From Rhynochetos jubatus (lineage: Eukaryota; Chordata; Aves; Eurypygiformes; Rhynochetidae), in the NCBI GenBank assembly GCA_027574665.1, contig CM050690.1:68305433-68369432 (forward strand): a DNA stretch of 64,000 bases, in the 5' to 3' direction. The notes beneath the pieces are model-generated. The model was not told where the DNA came from. It made no database searches and saw nothing but the letters and a program-made list of their open reading frames with translations. Of the stretch, positions 52,740 through 64,000 are shown piece after piece. A program made the translations under genes and the position numbers. Numbering within the stretch: the first letter of the stretch is position 1; every line of letters begins with the position of its first letter.

Positions 52740-55700
52740 AGGGGCTATGAGGGCACCTGGAGACTGTAGGGCGCTACCCTGGAGACGGCCCCCAGCCCCT
52801 GTGGCTGCCATGGACCTCTTGCCTGTGCCTCCCCTGAAATGACCGCTGCCACGTGCTGCAGCAAGGTCTGAGGTGAGCCCTGGGGCCAGGCAGAGCAAAG
52901 GCTGCTTTAGGGCTGGAGCAGCACGATCGCTCCAGAGCCTCCTGGCCAACCCCAAGGGAGTTGGCCTCCTGTTCCCCTTGGATTAGCTAGGTCTAAGGAA
53001 TTGGAGGCATTGGCTTTTGCGGGTGAGATCCCGGTCCTCCCTCAGCAGTGTGCAGCAGACGGGAGCAGCCTGCGAAGCTTTGCGTGTCCGTGGCGGCAGG
53101 TTGGAAACAGCGGGGAGAAGCTGCAGTTTCTTGCAGAGCCAGGGAAACTTCCCACGGCAAGAGCCTCGTTCCACCCCCTGCACTAGAGCCGCCAGCGCAG
53201 AGTTCCTAGGGAGGCAGTGGAGGGCAGCCCAGTAGATGTTCAGTCCAGGATTCGAGAGGCCTGCCGACAGCAGCCGAGTCTGCGGGGTTGGATTTGTGCC
53301 ACACGTAGCTCTGCTGGAGCTGGAAGTCCCTCCAGCCTGTTGATGACTTCAGCACTTTCATGCGGTCTCTCTGATGAAAGAGCATGTGCACAGGTGCCTT
53401 CCCGGGACTCCCAGGGGGACGTTCCGAGAGGACAGCTGGGAGCACCGAGGTGTGCTGCTTTTCCACCAAACAGGCTCACAAGAACCATAAAGTCTTACAA
53501 CGACCTGGCAGGTTCTCTGGAATGTTTCCATAATTGGGATCTGGGATCACACCTCCCTGCCTGGGAGACCACTTGGCAGAGCCCACTAGGCCGTAGCAGG
53601 GATGCCTGTTCCTCCAGCTGGTGGTGCTGGTTGGGGAGCAGCTGTAGCAAAACTTCTCCTCTTCTTTCCCTCCTCCTCTGCTCCCCTCAGCAGTGCAAGA
53701 CGGACCATAGGTTTGGCCATAGGTTTTTTTGTTTGGGATTTGACTTTTTAAAAGTTTCTTAACAAAGGAAGGCATCCAGCAGTGGGCACAGCTTCACAGC
53801 TATTGCAGTTCTGGTAGCTGTACTCACCTCCAGCCACTGGAGGTGGCTGTCCTCCCGCTTTTTGGTTGGGGACAGCCATGCTCTTGCCTTCATAAACTCC
53901 TTTGGGAATCTCACGGGAACCGCAGGGTCATGAAATTACTGTGGACTGATGGAGCGATGGACGTCGGCAAGGACACTTATGTTGTAACTGATTTTTTTTG
54001 CTGTGTCTGGCTGTGCTATCGCAGTGTTAGAAAGTTCTTGGATACCGTTTGCCTCACACCAGTTGAGTGTGCTTATCCATGGGTTTAAGAAAAGCTAATA
54101 TCAATTACATCCTGATTAGCACATGTATAATTCATGGATAACTCAAGCCTTCGCACTGGTTACGCAAATCCCGACCTGTGTTGCAGATCTCTGCGTGGTG
54201 AGGTGCCACGGAGGGTGTGAGACATGGCGACTCCTGCAGGATGCAACTGGATCTGAAAGTGCCCAGACCTTGACCCATCTGAAGATGCCCCAGAAAGTTT
54301 CATAACTGATGGGGGTGGGGTGCCCCCAGACCCCTTCTACAGGACATATGTCTTGTCAGCTGCTGGAACTGTTTGGTATCATGTGCAAGCTGCAAAGAGA
54401 GATCCTAGAAGCTGGAGTCCCATGGTGCTTTTGTTACGAGAGGGGACTTGGAGTGCAGACTCACAGTGAATCAAGAACACGCTTCCTGCAGCTGAGCCCT
54501 GTGCAAGAAAGCAGAATCACAGACATGCTGCTGCCAGGGCATGTTCAGCCCAGGCTCCTCCTCATAGCTGGTCCATCCCCAGCAATAGGCCAAAGACACA
54601 GTTCCTTGCCTGTGATTGGAACAGCCTGGCTCCAGACAGGTAGATGGAGGAGAAAAGATCTTGAAAGAGGGGAATGTTAGTGTTAATGGTGGTGCTGGTA
54701 GTAGTGGTAGTAGTATTAGTAGTGGTAGTGCTAGTAGTGAGGTTCAAATGGAGCTTTGGTGACTGGAAGTGGTTCTGCCTAGACTTCTTACAAGGAACCA
54801 TACCAGAGAGACCAAGGAGGCTTTCAGCACAGAAGAGCAGCTTTTGAGCAGTGAGCAGGGAGAGGTGGATTTCTGGGGGAAGCAGTAACTAGAGCGAGTC
54901 ATTTTTTAAAAACTAAGAGAGAAGGCAGGATGGACAAGATGAAGCAGAGCCAAGTTTCTACAGAATTTCTTCCTTCAGGCATGCTGTGTTATTCGCTCTT
55001 CTCACTTGATTAAATCACTCTCTTCTGTTAGAGGAACACGATGTGGCAAACTGAATAATGCCAGTACTATCCATCAGGTGTTAATAAAGCCCAGAGTTCC
55101 TGAAGTAGGATCACAAAGGACGTACATGAGGGAAATGTGGTCAGGAGCCAAATCAGCTCAGTGCTGAGTCAGTAAACCCAAACACAAAGGGGCTGGCTAC
55201 TGTGCTTGGGACTCCCATGCCAGGCACTCTGACCCTTCCCTTGCTCAGAAGCAAAGGTGAGTGATCCCTGCACACAGCTGTGTGTGAAGAGCAAGGAGAG
55301 GGAGCGTACGGCCTGGGAGATGCTTCCCACATCCCCATGTACTGTCTCTCACTGAGACAGCCCATCTCCAGTACTGCCAGTGCTTGCACTTGACTGCCTC
55401 TCAAGCTGTTTCTCAGCAAAATGAGTTTGTGTTGCTCTCAGCTCCCTCTCAGCTGCCAGGGGAACTTGCAGCAAGCACCTGTGGCCTGGTCCCTCTACCA
55501 TGCAGAAAAATCTGCCCCAGGACCATCTGCAGAGAGGCAGATCTGGTGCTGAGCAGCACTTACTTACTTTTAGGGGGAAGAACACAGTAGTTCTGTGCCT
55601 TCTACCTGGTTCAGGTAGAAGGAACAGTCAGGATAAATAGCCCAGCCCTTCTGGCCAGGGCTGTGCTTCCTCTCCCACCAGGCTGATCCCAGCAACCGCA

Positions 55701-55850
55701 GGGCCCATGGGACATGTGAGGAAATGGTGGCTGGGCACCAGAAGAAGGGGGACAAAGCAGCAGGGGTGGGGACAACAGTGCCAATGGGATTGATAGTAAT
55801 ACTGGCACTTTTTTGGCAGCATTCATGCTTTCCTGGTCTTTTATTATCTG
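52740..55850. other. No gene recognised
   Basis: Mixed-composition DNA. ORFs are short, overlap on both strands and show no family signature. It includes an imperfect trinucleotide tract (GTA/GGT type) at about 54678-54738 and AT-rich stretches near 53,720-54,110 that might be old mobile-element DNA I cannot identify. Confidence 0.5.
54678..54738. repeat. Imperfect (GTA)n/(GTG)n microsatellite
   Basis: Repeated TAGTAGTGG words with interruptions. On the minus strand it yields a run of threonine codons in a spurious ORF. Confidence 0.8.
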
Positions 55851-55859
55851 TTAGTTAGA

Positions 55860-57079
55860 TCTGGGGGGGCCAGGACCAGAAGGGGCTGGTGTGTGCCCCA
55901 GCTGTGGCCTGGCCCTGGTTTAGATGCTCCCTGAGGCAGCCTGCTGGTGTCACCATTGATGGGGTGACTTCCTGGGTGGCTGGGAAGGGTCGTGGGTGCT
56001 GCTGGCCCTCCTCTTCGGTGCTTGCTGAGGCCTCCTGAGGGAAGCGTTTCCTGTCCAGTCTGCAAGTGGAGGACCCTGGCACAGCCTTCTCTGGGTCCTC
56101 CTGCATATCTTCTTGCTGCTGGTGGGTGGGAATGGGGATGGGTGTGTGTGTGTGTGTGTGTGTGCTGCTGGAACCCCCACAAAGGGCTGGGCTGGAGCCC
56201 GAGACCCCCCTTGGGAGGCAGCAGCTCTCGGAGCAGCTGTGGGTCTGCTCTCTCATTCCCTGGCAGCACGGCCATCCTCCAGTCTCAGCTGATGTCAGGC
56301 CTCGCCACTGCACTGTTCCATGATGGCCTCAAGAAGCCAGTGGACAAAGCTCCTCATGTCCCTGCCCAGGGAGTTCCACATCAGCAGGATTAGACCCTTG
56401 TCCAGGCCAAAGTATTGCAGGGATGGAGTGCAGTGGGTTAGACACGGAGGAGGGATGCCCAGACATACGCATGGAAGCCGCCCACTGGAGCCTGGAGCAG
56501 CAGCCTCACACCTGCTGGCCAGAATGCTGCAGGCTGATGGAGGCTGTGGGCAGGTGGGTGTCCGGGAGCTTCTCCTGTCAGCTGGACGACGACTGATGGA
56601 GCTGCAGGTGTGGGGTGACATGCTCCTCAAAGTCATCGACTGCCCTCACTGAGTGCACCATCGAGGTCACCTGCCTCTTGCACAGGGGGCACTCGGGCTT
56701 GCTCTCAGCCCACCGCAGGATGCACCCGTAACAGAACCGGTGAAAGCATGGCATGGCATAGCTGGCCTCCTCCCAGCTCCCTCCCAGGGCCGGGGAGACT
56801 GCTCTGATGGCTCTGGGGTCAGGCACTGAGATTTGCAGCGAACAACTGCCAAGCACACCAGCAGCACCAAAACCAGCCTGGCACAACAACTCCAGACCTC
56901 GCAGCCTTGCTTGGCTGGAGTCCGGGCACAAGCTGGCTGGGTGAGTCTTGGCACCCAGATCTGAGCAGCGAGAAGCATGTGTCACAATCCGTGGCCTGAG
57001 GACAACACAATCCATTGCTTGGAGACAGTATGGTCCATCCCTCGCTGACACCAGAACCTGTCACTTGTTGACATCACCA
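55860..57079 (-). pseudogene. E: decayed B-type RING copy that keeps the helical region
   Basis: Reading the minus strand: a TGATGTCA element at about 57076-57069; a RING half from SWEEASYAMPCFHRFCYGC (from about 56778) to the same HQSSSS stop as in B (56578); a helical piece (LQYFGLDKGLILLMW, then GRDMRSFVHWLLEAIMEQCS, about 56298-56440) matching LQRFGLDEDSLVRMLQ in A; and a tail module (EDPEKAVPGSSTCRLDRK) near 56,050-56,130. The first two zinc cysteines are gone because upstream sequence is fused directly to the RING by a deletion, and the parts are in different frames. It is closest to B but retains the region B lost. Confidence 0.7.
56142..56164. repeat. (GT)n microsatellite inside pseudogene E
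   Basis: A run of TG dinucleotides that interrupts the decayed tail of E and produces a run of Thr-His in the minus-strand frames. Confidence 0.9.
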
Positions 57080-57227
57080 TCCTTCCTGCAGACCCCCTCC
57101 ATGCCCCTGTTGCTTGTCTTGTGCTCGGCATTGGTGTTTCATGTTGGTCACCAAGGCCTCAGCCGTGTCTTCCCAGGGCCCAATCAGCTTGCTCAGACTG
57201 TGACAGCCATCTCCTGACACATGTGGC

Positions 57228-57402
57228 AAGAAGTTGCCTGGAGAAGTTGTGGAAGCCTTGGATGTGTTCAAGGCCAGGCTGGATGAGGCTTTGAGCAACC
57301 TGTTCTAGTGGAAGGTGTCCCTGCCCAAGGCAGGGGGCTTGGGATGAGCTGACCTTTAAGGTCTCTTCCAACCCAAACCATTTCATGATTCTATGATCCT
57401 AT
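57228..57402 (+). mobile_element. CR1 LINE 3' end, sense
   Basis: It runs from TTGCCTGGAGAAGTTGTGGA through GTTCAAGGCCAGGCTGGATG and CCAACCCAAACCATTTCATG to the terminal ATTCTATGATCCTATG, the CR1 3' tail. It is 5'-truncated, as is normal for this family. Confidence 0.92.
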
Positions 57403-57403
57403 G

Positions 57404-57640
57404 TTGGCCACCTTTTGGTTTTATTTCTCATTACCCTTCTCTGATTTGATTGGTAATAAATCAAATTAATTTTCCCCAGGTCGAGTCTGTTTTGCCTGTG
57501 GCAGCAGTTGGTGAAGGATCTCTCCCTGTCCTTAACCCAAGCCATGAGCCTTCCATTCTATTTTCTCTCCCTGCCCAGTTGAGGGTGGTGATAGAGCAGC
57601 TTTGGGAAAGGGGCGTCATTTGGATGCCTGTAATAAAAGA
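57404..57640 (-). mobile_element. Endogenous retrovirus LTR fragment, antisense
   Basis: The minus strand contains AATTTGATTTATTACCAATC, then AAATCAGAGAAGGGTAATGA, and before these AAAGCTGCTCTATCACCACC, words I recognise from avian LTRs. No termini or target duplication are visible, and it begins directly after the CR1 tail. Confidence 0.55.
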
Positions 57641-60600
57641 AAGAGGAGTACAAAGCAATAGGAATGGGAATAAAACCATGATGCTACCAGTCTTTATGAA
57701 ATTTGGCAAAGGTTAATAGCACTGTGAATATGCCACAATAATATGTGTCCCAAGCCTTCAATGCTGATCCACCACTGGAAACCAAAACAGGGATTAGGCA
57801 GAGACTTCAGTGTTTTGGTATCAGGTGATTCCAAAGGAATCTTCATATACCATACCTACAGCACAGTACAGCCACTCAGCACGAGGCATGACAGTAAATG
57901 GATCTCAGAAACTCTACTGGCATGAGCAGGGTAAGGTGGAGAGAGAAGTGTGAGTGCCAACACCAGAGAACATTTCGTCAGGGAACAAGTAAGCTGCACA
58001 ACATAATGTGTTCTCAGGTCTGGAAAGAAATGGTGGGAACAAAGATCCCATGTGAAGGATAGCAGCAAACAGCACTTCAGGGTGACGCCTGGTGACGTGA
58101 TGTGGAAAGAGCTGACCACCTGGCCATCCTCTGATATGGGATGCCTTGCCTGGAAACAAGGAAGTACAGATGATGTACCATTGTATCCCCTGCACCCCCA
58201 TAGTGTCTCCATGAGGAGGACTGTTGAGCTCTCTGCTTCCCATGCCTGATAGTGAGACACAGGTGAAGGGAAAGGGCTTCCAATGCATGGCCTATAACCC
58301 CCGATAAGTGATGCTAAGGATCAGGGCTTGGAACAAAGATGGCATTCAGGGACCGTTTATCCTCTAACTTGTATTTTGGTCTTGTAATTTCCTTACCTTT
58401 TTCATTACATAGATTACCATGACAGTTTCCTGAAATTAAATAAGAGATGTTTAGCAGGTGCTGAGAATGTTTCAGGGCTGCTCTGAAGAGCAATTTAGAC
58501 CAATTTTGTCTAGCTTTTCTGAAGCCATGTGACAGAATTCTCTCTCTGGTCATTAAAAGAATTACAGTGGCAGCTAGAAATACTTATTACAATCTTTGAT
58601 TTATGAAAAGAGGTTTTATTTAAAATGCTCTTGGCAAAGTTGGGAAGGTTGATTAAATCCAAAAGGAAAATTGAAGTCACATATGTTCCTTTTTTTTTTT
58701 TTTTAATAAAAATAACAAATGATTTTGGATCATTTAAATAAAAGATGCATTATTTAAATACACATTCTTTTTTAGAATTCAAGTAACTGGACTTTGGTCA
58801 TCTATTGAGTGAGTAAACTCTTATTTTCTGTTGTAAGTACATATTTATCATTTTGGAAAAGAAATTAAAGTTGTTGGAAAGAGTAATTTCTTTGGCTTTT
58901 CCTCTGATGCCACTGTCATGATCTTAGACAAAGAACTTAGTTAAGGTGCTGGAGTGGCAAAGGTAAGAACTGTGTTTCCAAGTCTGCAAACAGCTCCCTG
59001 AATTCCTTGAACAGATTGCCTTTCCAACTCAAAGTAGTACAAAAGAATATATGTAGAAAAACCTGCTGAACGTAGCATGATGCACTTGAAGGATACTGAA
59101 CTTCAGTGACCAGTAGTAGGAGTGGGATGTTAAAAGATCCTGGGTTTTTAAAACACAGACTAGAAAATGGTAAATGCTTGTCTTTTACAATTAGCTTTTT
59201 CCTTCTGGGTGCCTGGAAGATGGTACTAGGGAGGATTTTTCAGAAAGAACCAACCCCTGATTTATTTATGTCCTTTCCATAATCGGAGAAGCTGATGGGA
59301 AAGGAGAGGTAACAGGCAGAGATGGTTCTTGTATCTGCAGGACTGCATGGGATAGCTGTAGGTCTGTCTGCTCTCTCAGTGCTCATCTGTCTTCTACCCT
59401 CCTGGATGCTCACCACAGATCAGTGCCCATTGACCTCATGATACCTTACTGGAAAAATGGTATGTAAGTTTTGCCCAGGAGTACAGGCTGCTTTCTTTTC
59501 CTTAGAACATGGGAAACCTGAAAGAGGTAGGATTTACGTTATCACCCCGTCTTCTCCTCACCCCTGTCCAAAGAGGTGACTCTCAGTTGCAGAATAAGAG
59601 TCGTTTATTTCAGGTTGCTGCAGAGGAGTGAACTAGTAATAATCGTGCCTGTCTTTTCTCAGCAGGAAAGCTTGGAGCATTTTGGAGTGGAGACCAGGTA
59701 GCCAGGCTGTTTCTCTGCAGTGTGCATTCAGGGGCATGTCGCAGGTTTCCCAGGAGCTGAGTCTAAGCAGAATTCAGTTGTCATGACTCTCAGGACAGTA
59801 CAGCATTGGGAAGGGGACAGGCATCATGCCTGTCTGTGCAGATCTCCTGTGGGAGCTGAGGGCTCTCTCAGATTGTGTGGCTGGTACCTGAGGGGAATAA
59901 CAACACCAGCAACAAAGGGCCTGGCAGCCAGACCCATCCCACTGCCCCAGCCAGGAGCAGGGCAGCTGGGATTACCAGAGGCAGCTCCAGCCAAAAGCAT
60001 CAGGCACCTCCCAGGCGACGGACATGAGCCCAAACAGGGCTGTGACATGGAGCAAGGCTTGGCAGAGCCTATGACCAGGCAGGGCAGGGCTGTGGAGAGC
60101 TGGAGATGGACCTTGTGGGGGTGTCACTGGGGCAGGGGCTGATGTCCCTGGAGGCTGGCATGGGGTCCTGGGCTATGGGCAGGTAGGAGGAGCCTCAGGG
60201 AGCCAGGCAGCATCAAGCAGGCCCACTTGCTGCCCTTCAGGCCCTGACAGACACTAAGACGTTGAACTCCTCCCTTGGGTGACAGGATCAATATCACATG
60301 CTTCAAATGTCAATGTAGATGTGAATATTAGTAGTGTGAAGCTTGTTGATTCTGAGTCCTATTTTGTGCCTGCTCCTGTGCTACCTAGAAACTGGTTGAA
60401 GATGAGGTTTCTATGTGATTGCACACATCCAGGTGATGAGGCTTTACAAAATCTTGATAAGCTTGACATTTCTGAGACAGCAGAGCTATAAATATACTAA
60501 TCCCATGTAGTGCAGAAGCTGAGGGTTTAGGAGGCAGCAAAGTGTGGGTTTCTTTCATGGTCTCAAGGAGAGCACAGTATGTCCTTCACTTTGGGTTAAC

Positions 60601-60888
60601 CCTTCCCCAAAGCTTGTTGAAATGGATGGAGAAGCTTCTGCTGACTGCAGCAGGCGTTGTTTGCTTTCTCAGTTGTAGTCCTGTAAAGCATCAGAATTTA
60701 GACTTTCTGCTCAGTCTGTATTCCAGTAAGAGGATGCAGGTGGTCTGACAAGATCAGATGAAGCTGGGAGAATCTATGCTGCAGTCCAAACATTTAGCAC
60801 AACTATGGGAAACTATTTCCCTCCCACTTTACCTATTTTCCTTTTCTGCCTAAGGAAGTTGCTGCTGTAGAGTTGTAGCCTTCACACC
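57641..60888. other. No gene recognised; AT-richer intergenic DNA
   Basis: Short ORFs only, none with a recognisable domain. It contains a 15-T run at 58690-58704 followed by an A/T-rich stretch. Confidence 0.5.
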
Positions 60889-61682
60889 TGTGCTGGGTTC
60901 AGTCAGGAAAGGGTTAACTCCCTTTACTCTGGTTGCCAAGAAACTATGTTGTTGGACAGTAAGTGAAAACATTAATAAGGCCTCAGCTGGTGCTGGGGAT
61001 GGCCTGTGTGGAATTCAAGGTCTTTTGTCTGCTTCGCATACTGTAGCTGACCCAGACTGACCAAGGAAGTATTTCATTCCATAGTACGTCATGTTCCGGG
61101 CTCTTGGGGTGGGGAAGGGGGTCCAGTAGCCATTACTTTGCCCTTCTCTCTCTCTCTTCCTTACTCCCTTGCTTGTCTCTCCAGGCACTTGCTAACCCTC
61201 CCGTGTTAGCTGCTTTGCTAACTCCTGTGCTGGCTCCTTCGTGTGGGAGCTGGTGGATTGTTTTGAGTTTTCTGGCTGTGTTATCAGTGATAAGGTTTGC
61301 TCGGGATCTGCTGTGTAGGCTCCCAGGCTCCGGCCTTCAGGCCGCGGCTCTCGGGCTGCGATCGCTCTCGGGCTGTGGTTCTCGTGCTCTCTGGGTCTGA
61401 TTTTCATCCCTCAACATCTGGGTGTGCACTGATCTGTGGATGGTGGGAAATTGTATCATATTGTACATATTGTACTATACGTTTCATTTTCTATTTTAAT
61501 TATTTATTAGTAGTAGTACCTGTATATATTGATTTAGATTTAATTAGTAAATTGTTCTTATCTCAATTTTACGAGCTTCCTTATTTCTTTTTCCTCCAAT
61601 TCTTCCACTCCACTGGAGGAGGGGAGGGGGATTTGTGAGGGCGGCTTCGTGGTATTTTGCCAGCTGTAGTTAAACCACGACA
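60889..61682 (-). mobile_element. Probable solo LTR of an endogenous retrovirus, with target duplication
   Basis: On the minus strand it starts TGTCGTGGTTTAACTACAGC and ends CTGAACCCAGCACA, giving TG...CA ends over 794 bp. It is flanked by the 5-bp direct repeat ACACC (60884-60888 and 61683-61687). The start is the form usual in avian ERV-L-like LTRs. No internal gag, pol or env homology adjoins it, so it is most likely a solo LTR. The 98-residue ORF inside it is not a gene. Confidence 0.78.
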
Positions 61683-61687
61683 ACACC

Positions 61688-64000
61688 TTCCATTGTAGAA
61701 CATGACGGAGGGTTCTAATGTAAAACAAGAAAGGAAATCTGAAATAAGTGAAAATGTTCCAATGTATGTCAGAGTAATTGGTTATATCTATTTGAATAAT
61801 ATAAACAGAAAAAGTGAATCATGAAGTAAAGAAATCAAACAGTGGATAAAGAGTGAAGTGTATACAGATCACTTCTGGGTCTTCTGTTTTCCTTCTAGTC
61901 AGTGACTTCCCCAGAATGCTTCTGAGGCAGATGACTCTCCAGAGCTATCAACAAATGTAGCAATTAAATTTTGCATGGTGTGGAAGGAATGTTTCCCCTT
62001 AAATTTCAGTCTCCTAATAGCAGGAGGGCTTGCCTGCTGAGGTCCAACATCCGTCTGTGACTCTGTAGCCATGGAAGTTACACAGTATGACAGATTCCCT
62101 GCCAGAAGCTCCAGGCAGTAAGGCACAGAATAGACTGAGGAGATGTGAAAGCTTTCAGTCTCCAGGGCTACTGGTTCACCTCATGCCACCTCTTGCCACA
62201 GGGCATACATTTGCTGCGTAGAAGTTAGAAAGGAAGAGACATAGTATAGAATGGATTATGTGTCTGAGAACTGGAAATAACCATCTGTAGATAGAGTGTG
62301 ATGTCAGACAGGGGTCTGGAACTGAGAGAGGACTGACTGTGGTTTGGGAAGAGATTCTTTGTGTTTGCTGGTTGTGTTTCTTTTATTACCATCTGCAGGT
62401 AAACTATACTTGTGATCTTGTGAGAGGTTTCTGACATACTGGTGGGATTTACTCCATGGTTGGAATGAAGGTATGAGGATCCTGAAGAAAATAGTTTTCC
62501 AAAGGAGGTCTGAGCAATATTTCATTCAGCAGGAGTGGATTTGATATGCCCCTCAATAGCTGGGAACTATTCTGGAGTGTTCATGAGATCTCTCCTTCTG
62601 GAAACATGATATATTTTTTATGGCATACCGCTGGCTGTTGGTGCAATGGTAACTCAACAGTGGCAAGTCCAAAAGGCTTTCAGCTTGTGAATTAAATGAA
62701 AGACTTTCCCCTACTTTGTTGAATATCAAGTGAAAATTGCAGATATTTGCATAAAAGGAGGAAGAAGTGCTTCTTCTGGGTGAGCACGATCTCCTCTGTC
62801 AGTGGAATTACTTTTGCAAGCAAGATGCTCAGGGTTTAGCTTTGATACTGTGGTCTGTTGGTCACATTCATTTGGCTTTTGCCAAAGCCTCTGTCTCTGA
62901 TAGCCAGCATTCATCCCAGTATTCCAGTAGGGAAGATCAAGGGAATGCTGAGATACTGGTGACACTTTGCATGAAAATCCAACTAACTAATACAGATTTC
63001 CATATTGGGACCATGCTCCTCTATGAAAGAGCCCACCTATATAGCCAGTGAATTGCATCTCTCACTGTGTTTCCAGCCTATTTCCTCTGCTATGGTTTCA
63101 TGCTGTGGTCCATGTTAAGTTATGGCATTCTTACCTTCCTGCAAGGCTAACCCTTTCTGTTAATTTCCTTCTGCTCAGGTGTCATTGTGTTCTCTAAAGT
63201 TGTTCACTTACTTGTCTGATACCAAGTAAATTCCTTTGGGTGCAATGGGTGATACTGGGTTTAAAAGCCTGTCCAAAAAAAGCAGTCCTGTCTTCAAGTT
63301 CAAGGGTCTGGAGTACAGTATTAACAGAAGGTAAAGGTAGAAAAGAACAGCAAATGATAAGAACTTGATCAAATAGGGTTCCTTCATATAAAATGACATG
63401 CTTCTACGTTTTGCCTTGGAAAGTACAGAGATAAAAATTGCCAGTTCCTTTAGTGGCTTCTGAAATTTGAAGCTGGGAGAGAGCTTTATCTTCCCTATCC
63501 CCATCCCCTATGCTATGCATATGAAAGAGTTGTGCTCAGCATTTTTGCATTTATTTTCATCTAAGTTACAACCACTGTTTTGCTATGCGAGTGTAGGGGA
63601 GCAGAGAAGGAACTGTGTGAAGCAGCTGCCCTGCTTTTGTGAACAGTGACATGTGAGCATCATGGAATAGGGATATGTGAGCTGTAAACTCTATACCCAC
63701 CCCAGATTCAGCCTGGCAAGAGCCTTACCTCAGTTCCATCGTGTAAGCCACTAAGCAGAGCTTTTCTGCACAGGGATATGCAGGAGTCCTGCCAAAGCTT
63801 GTAGGCAGAACAAGAGAGATGTGATCCTTCAGGCTTGAACTTCTGTTTCTGGCTGGCAGCAGAGCCCAAAGGACAAGCTAGTGTTAATAGGATGATACAT
63901 CCTTCTGATCTTTTCATGTCTTCCTCTGGGATTTACAGTGTAAATTTAAGGCTACTCAAGGAACTCTCCACTTTTTTCCAGGCTCACTTCCCACCAGCTC
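61688..64000. other. No gene recognised
   Basis: AT-rich DNA with scattered ORFs of under 100 codons on both strands. The plus-strand one at 62767-63051 shows no signature and overlaps a minus-strand ORF. An exon of a large gene cannot be excluded without transcripts. Confidence 0.45.

Noticed and set aside
53700..54110. Possible retroviral U3-like AT-rich stretch
   Set aside because: No termini, TATA spacing or target duplication could be found.
61104..61400. A 98-residue plus-strand ORF with a hydrophobic stretch
   Set aside because: It lies wholly inside the LTR at 60889-61682, antisense to it, with no family signature.

Overview
The window is avian genomic DNA. It carries chicken-repeat-1 (CR1) LINE pieces, one ending in the typical ATTCTATG-type 3' tail, and an endogenous-retrovirus LTR with the TGTCGTGGTTTAAC start common in bird genomes. 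Its genes are eukaryotic, with splice sites, AATAAA-type poly(A) signals and coding minisatellites. The species cannot be named from the sequence alone.

Positions 1 to about 46,570 are a head-to-tail tandem array that runs off the left edge. Taking the motif at position 1 as phase, the eight complete units are 1-6140, 6141-11491, 11492-17064, 17065-22412, 22413-27769, 27770-33909, 33910-40052 and 40053-45241, followed by a partial ninth. Each unit, read on the minus strand, holds the same parts: a CRE-like promoter element, a short 5' exon and intron, a RING gene of the TOPORS-like ubiquitin/SUMO E3 ligase type (called A), a degenerate second RING copy (B), an antisense CR1 fragment, a relic of the 3' end of a third RING gene (D), and a sense CR1 reverse-transcriptase fragment. 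A proteins have an N-terminal C3HC4 RING, a polyarginine tract, a helical region resembling TOPORS after its RING, and a tail built from 2 to 8 copies of a 53-residue (159-bp) repeat rich in basic, NLS-like motifs. A1, A4, A5, A6 and A7 are open. A2 is truncated, and A3 and A8 are broken by nonsense codons. All eight B copies are dead or reduced.

From 46,570 to about 57,100 lies a flank with diverged relatives: an intact small RING gene (D, 49511-49906) with its own promoter element and poly(A) signal, a decayed copy E (about 55,860-57,080) that keeps the helical region B has lost, and a tail-only remnant F (about 52,110-52,710). Between them are CR1 pieces and C-rich degenerate minisatellites. 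From 57,100 to the end the DNA is AT-richer with no gene I can support. It holds a CR1 3' end, an antisense LTR fragment, and a probable solo LTR (60889-61682) bounded by a 5-bp target duplication.

The working picture is a lineage-specific amplification of TOPORS-like genes. The array is kept very uniform by unequal exchange, while the protein tails vary by whole 53-residue modules. This interpretation is inference. The repeat structure, the reading frames and the nonsense codons are read directly from the sequence.
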